Assembly: GCA_964569425.1 (NCBI GenBank)
Contig: CAZMVD010000064.1
Coordinates: 1-22,459 of the forward strand
Direction: 5' to 3'
Source of the DNA: JACQXM01 sp964569425
GTDB lineage: Bacteria; Planctomycetota; Phycisphaerae; UBA1845
Length of the DNA stretch: 22,459 bases
A model generated the notes under the pieces. That model saw only the letters and a list, made by a program, of their open reading frames with translations. It was not told where the DNA came from and searched no databases. Shown piece after piece: positions 8,213-15,146 of this stretch. Position numbers and translations under genes: made by a program. The number at the start of each line of letters is the position of its first letter. Within the stretch, counting starts at the first letter, position 1.

Positions 8213-8618
8213 TGGAGCGGTGCGGTGCCTGTTGCCCGCTGCCTTGCATTCGGCTCCCGGCGTTTCGGCGATTCACTCCGGCTTGTCGCAACTCACGGCA
8301 GTGCGTGACCCGGCACGGTCCGCGCGCCCCCGCACAATCCGCCCGTTTCCTTGTGCCCGGGTTCGCGTTTTGTTAAATTCAGGCGTTGGTGAGGCTCCCC
8401 TGAAAAAAGAGAGCCCCAAGTCGTCCCCCGGCCACGCGGGCGCGCCGTGATGGTCCGCCGCTGAACCGTATTTTGACTGCTTGCGCCATGCCCTTTCCTG
8501 ATGTCATCGCAACACTGCGCGGGCTCTATCAGCCGGTGCCGTCGCCCACGCCGGTGCCGATGTCTTGGAATCGTCCGGCGGGCAGGTCGCGTGATTGCGG
8601 AGGAGCCAAGTCCCGGCC
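8213..8618. other. intergenic stretch with promoter-like sequence
   Basis: No intact gene. A plus-strand promoter candidate is at 8351-8379: TTGTGC, 17-base spacer, TAAATT. Just downstream, a hairpin pairs GGCTC (8393-8397) with GAGCC (8411-8415) around an A-rich loop. These could be the old promoter and leader of the decayed gene at 8619. A short frame starting at ATG 8488 has no recognisable similarity. Confidence 0.35.
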
Positions 8619-8811
8619 ACGAACCCCTGGTTCCCCAAGGCGATCATCCTCGTCGGCGCACTCGCGATCATCGTCATTCCCGCGTGCCTGCATCATCGGA
8701 GCGCCGCAGCAAAGGTGGTGAGCAGCCGGAAAGGGCCGCAGGAGCGCGTCCTCCGGCCGTCGCGGCGCTCGGGTTCCTCCTTCCGATCGTCTGGGTCGTT
8801 GCGCCGGAGGC
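8619..8811 (+). pseudogene. isoprenylcysteine carboxyl methyltransferase-like gene remnant
   Basis: Frame 1 reads NPWFPKAIILVGALAIIVI (from 8622), then HHRSAAAKVVSSRKGPQERV (to about 8753). A different frame continues with AVAALGFLLPIVWVVAPE (8756-8809). Joined, these resemble, from memory, the N-terminal third of planctomycete ICMT-family membrane methyltransferases (a TM helix, an RRS..KVV.SRKG block, then a second TM helix). A one-base deletion (or two-base insertion) near 8750-8756 breaks the frame. The likely original start codon is ACG at 8619-8621, downstream of GGAGGAG (8599-8605). The catalytic C-terminal two-thirds are absent. A non-functional relic. Confidence 0.6.
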
Positions 8812-8888
8812 GCGTGGAGATCCACACGCATGGGGAGTATCTTCGAGATTCGACCATGGGCCGACAAAGCGCAGCGCGGTTCCCACGA

Positions 8889-8928
8889 GAAAAGGCCCGA
8901 TTCGGGACTGATCGTCCCGAACCGGGCC
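8889..8928 (-). terminator. intrinsic terminator of the redoxin gene
   Basis: A 15-base stem joins 8894-8908 (GGCCCGATTCGGGAC) and 8914-8928 around a 5-base loop. The one imperfect pair is A-C on the plus strand but a G-U wobble on the minus strand, so the stem is complete only in minus-strand RNA. On that strand the stem is followed at once by TTTT and CTCG. It lies 66 bases beyond the stop of the redoxin gene at 8995. Confidence 0.85.
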
Positions 8929-8994
8929 CTGGTAAGTCATCGCAAGCCGGACGCACCTATTGGCAACGGTGCGTCACGGCATGGCGCGCGTCGT

Positions 8995-9648
8995 TTAGCC
9001 GGCGGTCGTCGGTTTGTACTTCACCGAACATCCATACGGCTGCGTCGTGGTCGTCGCCACCGTGGAACCGGTGAGCAGCGCGTTGACGGCCTCTTCCACG
9101 TAGTTTTTCTTTTCCTTGTTCGTGCCCTGCGGATCATCGTCCATGGCGCCCATGTATGCGAGAACGCCGTTCTGATCGATCACGAACATGTGCGGCGTGG
9201 TCTTGGCGGTGTACTTCTTGCCGACCATGCCCGGCGCATCCAGCAGAATGGTATAGGGCAGGTTCTGCTCCTTGTGCCACTTCTTGATCGACTCGGCCTT
9301 GGTTTCGCAGAAATGGCTCGAGTCGATGCCCAGCCACACCACCGGCTTGCCCTTGAACTTGTCCATCACGTTCGTCGCCGTCTTCTCCTTGCAATGACGC
9401 ACGCAAACCGGGCACTCGTGATTGACCCATTCGAGCACCACGACCTTGCCCTTGAACGAGGACAACGCGACTTCGTTGCCGTCCAGGTCCTTCAGCGTGA
9501 AATCGGGCGCCGCAGCGCCGATCTCCGCCGCCCCCGTCGCCGACTGCGCCGCGCCCCGCTTTCGCGGCTGGTCCTGCTCGGCTTGCGCCAACGCCGGGAC
9601 GGCCATCGCCAATACGGCCAGTGTCAAGAAACCTCTACGCATCGTCAT
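8995..9648 (-). CDS. exported thioredoxin-like (AhpC/TSA-redoxin) protein
   Basis: 217 residues. Signal peptide at 1-23 (MTMRRGFLTLAVLAMAVPAL, then AQA). The redoxin domain opens at IGAAAPDFTLKDLDGNEVAL (43-62), followed by GKVVVLEWVNHECPVCVRH with the CPVC redox pair at 79-82 and another cysteine at 86. Later segments LGIDSS, LLDAPGMVGKKY and TTPHMFVID (with the cis-proline) complete the fold. Similar extracytoplasmic redoxins are common in planctomycetes. Likely a periplasmic thiol oxidoreductase or peroxiredoxin-like enzyme; substrate unknown. The C-terminal tail (TTTTQPYGCSVKYKPTTAG) carries an extra cysteine. Start chosen because AAGGAG sits about 7 bases upstream of ATG 9648. It has its own leader structure and terminator, so it is monocistronic. 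Confidence 0.9.
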   Translation of the reverse strand: MTMRRGFLTLAVLAMAVPALAQAEQDQPRKRGAAQSATGAAEIGAAAPDFTLKDLDGNEVALSSFKGKVVVLEWVNHECPVCVRHCKEKTATNVMDKFKGKPVVWLGIDSSHFCETKAESIKKWHKEQNLPYTILLDAPGMVGKKYTAKTTPHMFVIDQNGVLAYMGAMDDDPQGTNKEKKNYVEEAVNALLTGSTVATTTTQPYGCSVKYKPTTAG

Positions 9649-9671
9649 GGTTTTTCTCCTTAAAGAGACTC

Positions 9672-9711
9672 ATACGCATCCTCACGGGCGACACAGCGCC
9701 CGTGCTCGTAT
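9672..9711 (-). promoter_or_regulatory. stem-loop in the 5' leader of the redoxin gene
   Basis: A perfect 8-base stem CACGGGCG (9683-9690) / CGCCCGTG (9697-9704) closes a 6-base loop. An outer stem ATACG (9672-9676) / CGTAT (9707-9711) extends it across a small internal loop. It lies 24-63 bases upstream of the redoxin ATG. It could be an RNA leader element, or a DNA operator read as an inverted repeat. Confidence 0.5.
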
Positions 9712-9739
9712 TCGTGATGTAAGCAGGGAATGCTAAGTC

Positions 9740-9768
9740 ATTGTACGCCGCACACAATGTCCTGTCGC
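9740..9768 (-). promoter_or_regulatory. candidate promoter for the redoxin gene
   Basis: Minus strand: -35 GCGACA (9768-9763), 17-base spacer, -10 TACAAT (9745-9740). Transcription would start near 9733 and give a leader of about 85 bases that contains the stem-loop at 9672-9711. Read by eye. Confidence 0.35.
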
Positions 9769-9894
9769 ACGCCGCCGCGTTCTTGTTACCCGCTCGTTGC
9801 AATAAACCATGAACCGCAATAGGCTACAGGTTCTGTGCCAGGCGAGTGACAGGGACCTTGCCAAACACTGTGAAGTGCAACTGATTGACACTCC

Positions 9895-10626
9895 GTGGCG
9901 CTGATTGAGCAACCCGAAACAACCGTGGCCGCGCGAAGTACTCCAGCCGTGCTCCTGCTCTCCGGCGGCATCGATTCGGCCGTCACCGGCGCGCTCGCAT
10001 GTCGTCAACATCATGCGCTGTACGCACTTACCATCGACTACGGCCAGCGCCACGCCGTCGAAATCGCCGCGGCGCGCCGCCTGGCCGGTGCGCTCGGCGT
10101 AGTGCGGCACGTGATTCAGGCGCTCGACTTGCGTACGTTCGGCGGCTCGGCGTTGACGGACGACATTGCCGTCCCGCCGTCGCGCGCCGCGCGCGCGGAC
10201 GCCTGTGACATTCCGGTGACCTATGTCCCGGCACGGAACACCATTTTCCTGTCACTCGCCTTGGCGTACGCGGAAACAGTCGGCGCGGCCGACATCTACA
10301 TCGGCGTCAACGCCGTCGATTTCTCGGGCTACCCCGACTGCCGCCCGGACTTCATCGCGGCCTTCGAGCGCATGGCGCAGCTCGCCACCCGCGCGGGTGT
10401 CACCGGTATGGCACTGAAAATCCACGCCCCGCTGATCGAAATGTCCAAGGCCGACATCATCCGCCGCGGCGCGGCGCTCGACGTGGACTTCGCCCTCACC
10501 CACAGTTGCTACGATCCCGCCCCCAACGGCCGCGCCTGCGGGCGCTGCGAAAGCTGCGACATCCGTCGAAGCGGCTTCGCCGAGGCGGGCGTCCCCGATC
10601 CCACGGTTTACCAACCCGCCGAATGA
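9895..10626 (+). CDS. queC: 7-cyano-7-deazaguanine (preQ0) synthase
   Basis: 243 residues with a GTG start at 9895; no good ribosome binding site is visible, so the start is uncertain. QueC converts 7-carboxy-7-deazaguanine, ammonia and ATP to preQ0, the precursor of queuosine in tRNA (and of 7-deazaguanine DNA modifications in some systems). Motifs: PP-loop SGGIDS (23-28), TIDYGQRH (46-53), VPARNT (111-116), GVNAVDFSGYPDCRP (137-151), and the zinc-binding cysteines C205, C215, C218, C221 in HSCYDP...ACGRCESC. No other queuosine gene is adjacent and no dpd-type DNA modification genes are seen. No preQ1 riboswitch could be recognised in the 9650-9894 gap. Confidence 0.95.
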   Translation: MALIEQPETTVAARSTPAVLLLSGGIDSAVTGALACRQHHALYALTIDYGQRHAVEIAAARRLAGALGVVRHVIQALDLRTFGGSALTDDIAVPPSRAARADACDIPVTYVPARNTIFLSLALAYAETVGAADIYIGVNAVDFSGYPDCRPDFIAAFERMAQLATRAGVTGMALKIHAPLIEMSKADIIRRGAALDVDFALTHSCYDPAPNGRACGRCESCDIRRSGFAEAGVPDPTVYQPAE

Positions 10627-10657
10627 ACGTCAGTCGTTCAACGACCAAGCAGAACCG

Positions 10658-10688
10658 ATCCCGTGGGATTGGGCAATTCGCATTGCCC
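10658..10688. terminator. pair of hairpins between convergent queC and ispG
   Basis: Two adjacent perfect stems: ATCCC (10658-10662) / GGGAT (10665-10669), and GGGCAAT (10671-10677) / ATTGCCC (10682-10688) with a TCGC loop. They occupy the 71-base gap between two convergent stop codons. There is no T-run, so termination may need another factor. Confidence 0.5.
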
Positions 10689-10697
10689 GCGCCGGGT

Positions 10698-11900
10698 TTA
10701 TCGCGCCACCGTCAACGGTATGCTCCCATCCCTTCGCGGCAGCGGGTCCGGCGGCACGATACTCACCGCGCCGCTCGACAGCCGCGCTTCCCCGCGCTCC
10801 ACCCGCCCCGCGAACGCCACGCACTCCTCGTACAGCGCCTCCAGCATCTCCGCCTCGCTCACCGTCCGCGTCTGCTCGCCCTGCACGTAGATAATCCCCC
10901 GGCCTTTGCCCGCGAACACCGCCACGTCCGCCCCTTCCGCCTCGCCCGGCCCGTTCACCACGCAGCCCATCACGGCCACCTTCACCGGCACCTTGATCGC
11001 CGCCAGCTTCTGCCGCACTTCCGCCACCAGTTTGATCAGGTCAATCTCGATCCGCCCGCACGTCGGGCACGCGATCAACTCCGGCTCCACCCGGTTGCGC
11101 AGCCCCAGCGAACAAAGCAGCTCCTTCGCGTCCTCCACCTCGTACACCGGATCGGCCGCGTACGAAATGCGAATCGTATCCCCCACCCCCATCGCCAGCA
11201 GCGAACCCAGTGCCGCGACCGAGCGAATCCGCCCCGTCTCCGGCGGCCCCGCGTGCGTCACCCCCAGGTGCAGCGGCAGGTCGAACCGCTCGCTGATCGC
11301 CCGATTCGCATCGATGACCATCCCCGCGTCGATGCTCTTGGCGCTGAGCACCACGTCGTAAAAGTCGTTCTCGTCAAAGATGCGCAGGTAATCCTCCACC
11401 GTTTCCACCATCAGCCGGATCAGCGCCGCCCGCCGGTCCGCGGCCATGGCGTGTTGCTGCGCGGCGCGCAGCTCCTTGTCCTTCCGCTCCACCACGCTGC
11501 CTTCATTCACCCCCACGCGAATGGGAATGCCACGCTCGCGGCACGCGCGAATCACCCGGTCCACCTGGCCGCGGTCGCGGATGTTGCCAGGGTTCAGCCG
11601 GATTTTGTGTACCCCCGCCGCCACCGCCTCCAGCGCCCGCTCGAAATGAAAATGCACGTCGGCCACGATGGGCACCGGCGATTGGTCCAGAATTGCCGGC
11701 AGCGCCTCGGTGTCGCGCTTGTCCGGCACGGCCACGCGCACGATGTCGCACCCTGCCTCGGCCAACTGGCGAATCTGCTGCACCGTCGCGTCCACGTCGT
11801 AGGTGTACGTGCTGGTCATCGACTGAATGGACACCGGCGCATCCCCGCCGATGGGCACCCCGCCGACCAGAACCTGTCTTGTTTGCCTTCGCGGAAACAT
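10698..11900 (-). CDS. ispG: 4-hydroxy-3-methylbut-2-en-1-yl diphosphate synthase
   Basis: 400 residues, about the usual bacterial length without the plant/chlamydial insert. IspG (GcpE) converts 2-C-methyl-D-erythritol 2,4-cyclodiphosphate to HMBPP in the MEP isoprenoid pathway and uses one [4Fe-4S] cluster. Visible: VGGVPIGGDAPVSIQSMTST near the start, IVRVAVPD, PIVADVHFHFERAL, KIRLNPGN, RVGVNEGSV, GVTHAGP, then ACPTCGR (C278, C281) and MGCVVNGPGE (C313, E320), giving the three cluster cysteines and the conserved glutamate. The N-terminus is compact. GGGG about 8 bases before the ATG is a weak ribosome binding site. A 480-codon plus-strand frame covering the same DNA is an antisense shadow. 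Confidence 0.97.
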   Translation of the reverse strand: MFPRRQTRQVLVGGVPIGGDAPVSIQSMTSTYTYDVDATVQQIRQLAEAGCDIVRVAVPDKRDTEALPAILDQSPVPIVADVHFHFERALEAVAAGVHKIRLNPGNIRDRGQVDRVIRACRERGIPIRVGVNEGSVVERKDKELRAAQQHAMAADRRAALIRLMVETVEDYLRIFDENDFYDVVLSAKSIDAGMVIDANRAISERFDLPLHLGVTHAGPPETGRIRSVAALGSLLAMGVGDTIRISYAADPVYEVEDAKELLCSLGLRNRVEPELIACPTCGRIEIDLIKLVAEVRQKLAAIKVPVKVAVMGCVVNGPGEAEGADVAVFAGKGRGIIYVQGEQTRTVSEAEMLEALYEECVAFAGRVERGEARLSSGAVSIVPPDPLPRRDGSIPLTVAR

Positions 11901-12042
11901 AAAGAAACCCCAATGCCGACCCTGCCATCCGATCCCGCACCATTCTAACCGCGCCGCGGCGATTGAGCACCGGCCCGTACCTGCCGGCCGCGCGAATTCG
12001 TTTGGCCCCTGCCGCCAACCCTCCGGCGCTCACAGAATCTCA

Positions 12043-12071
12043 TTGTTTAAGCCCTCGGATTTCGCTATATT
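12043..12071 (+). promoter_or_regulatory. candidate promoter for the IPTL-like surface protein
   Basis: -35 TTGTTT (12043-12048), 17-base spacer, -10 TATATT (12066-12071). Start of transcription near 12078 would give a leader of about 100 bases before the ATG at 12177. The region is locally AT-richer than its flanks. Confidence 0.45.
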
Positions 12072-12176
12072 GTGGTTCACGGTGCCCACCCGACTGAGGA
12101 AAGCAGGGTGCCGCTCGGTGCGCGGACCATCCGTCCGTCCACCACGATCGCCACAAGTCTTTCCGGAGTAATGCGC

Positions 12177-14210
12177 ATGTCGCCCGTACCTGGGTTCCGG
12201 CGTGTGATGCCCGCCTGCGTAGCGGTCCTTGCCGCCCTGGTGATCACGGCGTTTGCCGAGCCTCCCTTGCCCAGCCCGGCCGTGATGTCAGCCAACCTCC
12301 CGCGCGCGCAACCCCGCGACCGCTTCACCAGCCTTCTGGTCAATGTCGACGCCACCGGCCACAACATTGTCTCCGCCGCGGAAGGCGAACCTCCCCTCGC
12401 CGGCAGTTTCCACGAAGACCAGACGGCGGTCGCCCAGTCGTTGATTTCGGCGAAGTCCAGCGACCAAAGTGGCGGGGAGCCGGTGTTGAATGACTACAGC
12501 GCGCTGATCGACCGGGGTACGCTGACCAGCGGCCAGCTCATTCCCTACGACAACACCGGCGGTGGCAATAACTTCGATGGAAGCGATTCGGCGCTGTGCA
12601 ACGGCTCGTTCTACGGAACGGGCAACGGCGGCAACGACGTGATCTTCCAGTTCCAGGTCGATGAGTGCGGCACCTGGAGGTTTGACACGGGCTGCGTGCC
12701 GGCGGCCGGCGGCAACCAGGGCGGGGGCGACACCAGCGTGCAGCTTCGCCAGGGCGCGATATGCCCGGGCACGGTGATTGCCTGCAACGGCGACGCCTGC
12801 GGTTCGTTTGCCTCGACCGTCAGCTCCTTCTTGACGACCGCGGATACCTATTACCTGGTGGTGGATGCGTACGCGGCCGGTCTTGAGGCCGCGGGCATTG
12901 TCTCCGCCGTAAACGTCCAGCCGTGCTGCTTTGAGGACTCGGATTGCGCTGACGGTCTATTCTGCAACGGCGCCGAGACCTGCAACGTGATGACCGGCGA
13001 GTGCATTCCGGCGACCAACCCTTGTACCTCCTATCAGACATGCAGCGAGGCCAACGACGTGTGCGTCGGTCCCGATCCATGCATCGGGTGGTGGTCCGGA
13101 CCACGGAGCGGGTTCTACTTCCCGGCGGCCAATCACACGGCCTGCCCTGCGGGCAACGGGCTGGTGGCCGACGACGTGCGGCTGGCCACCTTTGCCGGGC
13201 GCGATCTGATCAGCTACCAGATCACGCCTCTGGCTCGCGCCGCCCCACCCGGCGCCTCCCCATGGGGTACGCCGTACAGCGTGACCATGGAGTTGTGGGA
13301 CGTGGCCAATGACGGCTCGTGCCTGCCCGGCGCGCCCATCCCCGGCACGTCCTGCGTGGTGCAGGGTTTCATTCTACCCAGCGCCAGCCCGGTGGACATC
13401 TTCGTGTGCGCGCCCAACGGTGGCATGCCCACGGGCGTGATCCTGCCGGTGGGTTCGGACGGCGATCCGGGGAACGACCAGTGCGGGGTGGACTTCTACA
13501 TCACCTACCGCACAGCGGAAAAGGGCTTCGGCTTCGCGATCGCCGGACGAGAGCAGCTCATCGGCGGTCCGGCCCTGGACGATGACTTCGGCCAGAGCGT
13601 GTTCGTGCTCGAGGACTGCGGCACGATGACGTTCGGCTTCGCCGCGTTCGGCCCTCCCAACGTTTCGGACTTCACTGGAGCCCGCGTGTGCACCGTGCCG
13701 GAAGGTCCATGCTGCGACGCCCTGGGCGGTTGTGCCGTGCGAAAGGAAGAGGACTGCCTGGCTTCCGGCGGCACTTTCCTGGGCGAAAGTACGATCGGCA
13801 ATCCGCTGTCCTGCGACAGCCCGGATACCGACGGCGACGGCGTGCGCGACGAGTGCGACGGATGCCCGGATGACCCGGACAAGGCTGCGCCCGGCCAGTG
13901 CGGCTGCGCCAACCCGGACACCGACACCGACAACGACGGCACCGCCGACTGCCTCGACGGCTGCCCGAACGATCCGAACAAGACCGAGCCGGACTTCTGC
14001 GGCTGCGGCGTAGCCGAGACGGGCGACAGCGACGGCGACGGCGTAGCCGACTGCATCGACCAATGCCCCGGCGCCGACGACGCCCTCTTCGCTCCCGGCT
14101 GCCTCGGCGCCATCCCCGCCGCGTCCCATTGGGGCCTGCTCATCCTCGCCCTGCTCCTTCTGGCTGGGGCCAAACTTCGCTTCGGCCGCAATCCCTCGGA
14201 ATCGCCATAG
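12177..14210 (+). CDS. secreted cysteine-rich protein with Ca-binding repeats and IPTL-like C-terminal sorting signal
   Basis: 677 residues from ATG 12177, chosen because GGAG (12165-12168) is 8 bases before it and a signal peptide follows (residues 1-27, ending VITAFA). ATG 12171 and 12072 are alternatives. The N-terminal half has GTGNGGNDVIFQFQVDECGT and TYYLVVDAYAA, like beta-rich domains of secreted proteins. Next is a Cys-rich segment CCFEDSDCADGLFCNGAETC of a type frequent in planctomycete surface proteins. Residues about 549-633 carry three thrombospondin-3-like acidic repeats (DTDGDGVRDECDGCPDDPDK and variants), probable calcium sites. The end, IPAASHWGLLILALLLLAG then KLRFGR, has the layout of IPTL-CTERM signals handled by exosortase-type systems. 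No exosortase is in the window. Function unknown; probably cell-surface or matrix. Confidence 0.8.
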   Translation: MSPVPGFRRVMPACVAVLAALVITAFAEPPLPSPAVMSANLPRAQPRDRFTSLLVNVDATGHNIVSAAEGEPPLAGSFHEDQTAVAQSLISAKSSDQSGGEPVLNDYSALIDRGTLTSGQLIPYDNTGGGNNFDGSDSALCNGSFYGTGNGGNDVIFQFQVDECGTWRFDTGCVPAAGGNQGGGDTSVQLRQGAICPGTVIACNGDACGSFASTVSSFLTTADTYYLVVDAYAAGLEAAGIVSAVNVQPCCFEDSDCADGLFCNGAETCNVMTGECIPATNPCTSYQTCSEANDVCVGPDPCIGWWSGPRSGFYFPAANHTACPAGNGLVADDVRLATFAGRDLISYQITPLARAAPPGASPWGTPYSVTMELWDVANDGSCLPGAPIPGTSCVVQGFILPSASPVDIFVCAPNGGMPTGVILPVGSDGDPGNDQCGVDFYITYRTAEKGFGFAIAGREQLIGGPALDDDFGQSVFVLEDCGTMTFGFAAFGPPNVSDFTGARVCTVPEGPCCDALGGCAVRKEEDCLASGGTFLGESTIGNPLSCDSPDTDGDGVRDECDGCPDDPDKAAPGQCGCANPDTDTDNDGTADCLDGCPNDPNKTEPDFCGCGVAETGDSDGDGVADCIDQCPGADDALFAPGCLGAIPAASHWGLLILALLLLAGAKLRFGRNPSESP

Positions 14211-14259
14211 CCGTGCCGTGTGCCCGCGGCGTTGCCTCCCGGAAAACAACTGGCATGAT

Positions 14260-14288
14260 TTGACATTTTCTGCCATTCCGCCTAGAAG
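14260..14288 (+). promoter_or_regulatory. promoter of the parDE-type operon
   Basis: Perfect -35 TTGACA (14260-14265), 17-base spacer, -10 TAGAAG (14283-14288). Transcription from near 14295 would give a leader of about 26 bases containing GGGAGG (14304-14309) ahead of the antitoxin ATG. Toxin-antitoxin promoters are normally repressed by the antitoxin; no obvious operator palindrome was picked out. Confidence 0.55.
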
Positions 14289-14320
14289 TAAGGTGCTGAT
14301 CTCGGGAGGCACGACAAGCC

Positions 14321-14581
14321 ATGACGTCGCTCAACATTTCACTTCCGGAGTCCATGCGTGCCTGGGTAGACGCTCAGGTGGCATGCGGCCAATACGGAAC
14401 GGCGAGCGAACTCGTCCGTGAACTCATTCGCGAAGCCCAGCGGCGCAATGTTCGCGCGGATCTCGAGGCCAAACTGAAAGCGGGACTCGATTCTGGGCCG
14501 GCCAGGGAATTGACGCCATCCGATTGGAAGAAGCTCAAACGCGCCGTACAACCGCGCAGCACCAAGCGTAAGCGCGCATGA
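14321..14581 (+). CDS. parD: ParD-like antitoxin
   Basis: 86 residues. The N-terminus MTSLNISLPESMRAWVDAQV is the ribbon-helix-helix DNA-binding segment of ParD-type antitoxins. YGTASELVRELIREAQRR continues it, and the C-terminal half is charged, as expected for the flexible part that wraps the toxin. GGGAGG lies 11 bases upstream. It precedes and overlaps the toxin gene by 4 bases (ATGA), the classic antitoxin-first order with translational coupling. It should neutralise the ParE-like toxin and autorepress the operon. Confidence 0.92.
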   Translation: MTSLNISLPESMRAWVDAQVACGQYGTASELVRELIREAQRRNVRADLEAKLKAGLDSGPARELTPSDWKKLKRAVQPRSTKRKRA

Positions 14582-14925
14582 GGCGGAAAGTCCGCATCAG
14601 ACCCCTTGCGCTGGCGGACCTTGCCGAGCAGGGCGCCTACCTCGCCGGGACCAGCACCCGAACGGCACTTAGGTTCTACCGAGCAGCTGAGTCCACCTTT
14701 GCCCAATTGCTTGCGATGCCCGGCATCGGTCCTGAATGCACTTCGGACGATCCGAGACTGGAAAATCTGCGGCGGTGGCGCATACCCGGCTTCGGCAAGC
14801 ACGTCGTTTTCTATCGCCAGACAACAGATGGCATCGAGGTGGTCAGGGTTTTGCATGGGGCGCGGAACATCTGGGCCATTCTTGAGGAGATGGCCGAGAA
14901 CACAAACGGCAATGACGGCGGATGA
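14578..14925 (+). CDS. parE: RelE/ParE superfamily toxin
   Basis: 115 residues, slightly longer than typical ParE. The start codon overlaps the antitoxin stop (ATGA at 14578-14581). Family features: RIRPLALADLAEQGAYLA near the N-terminus, LLAMPGIGPE in the middle, and LRRWRIPGFGKHVVFYRQ followed by IEVVRVLHGARNI, the conserved C-terminal beta strands of ParE toxins. ParE toxins poison DNA gyrase, whereas RelE relatives cleave mRNA; the sequence favours ParE but does not prove the target. Both genes look intact, so the module should be active. Confidence 0.92.
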   Translation: MRRKVRIRPLALADLAEQGAYLAGTSTRTALRFYRAAESTFAQLLAMPGIGPECTSDDPRLENLRRWRIPGFGKHVVFYRQTTDGIEVVRVLHGARNIWAILEEMAENTNGNDGG

Positions 14926-15045
14926 CCTCGCACGCAAGAAAATGCTCGGGTACCCGCGAGCGGCAACGCGCAACAAACGCTGACACGACTGACGGAAACT
15001 CACAGTCCGCGTGACGTTTGGGTTTCGATGCACGCGGATTTCTGT

Positions 15046-15073
15046 TTGTAATGGGTCGAGTGCGCCATAAAAT
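15046..15073 (+). promoter_or_regulatory. candidate dnaE promoter
   Basis: -35 TTGTAA (15046-15051), 16-base spacer, -10 TAAAAT (15068-15073), within the 221-base gap after the toxin gene. Transcription near 15080 gives a leader of about 67 bases to ATG 15147. A CGGGTACCCG palindrome (14947-14956) lies upstream and might matter for toxin-antitoxin or dnaE control. Confidence 0.45.
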
Positions 15074-15146
15074 GCGATCGATCTGAATACGGGTTGTTCC
15101 GTCACAGTTTTCGCTGCCGACCATGGGAAGGGAATCCGCTGAAACC

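Noticed and set aside
8368..8380. dif half-site, TTTTGTTAAAT
   Set aside because: Close to a XerD-binding half, but no matching XerC half lies at the right distance; the same bases are better read as a promoter -10 region.
8383..8398. M-box (Mg2+) riboswitch start, GCGTTGGTGAGGCTCC
   Set aside because: Resembles the opening of the M-box, but the following conserved segments (GCUGCUGCC and the AAA/GACGCC blocks) are missing and no transporter gene follows.
10506..11948. 480-codon plus-strand ORF
   Set aside because: Antisense to ispG, rich in Arg, His and Pro, no recognisable domain; ispG is unambiguous on the other strand.
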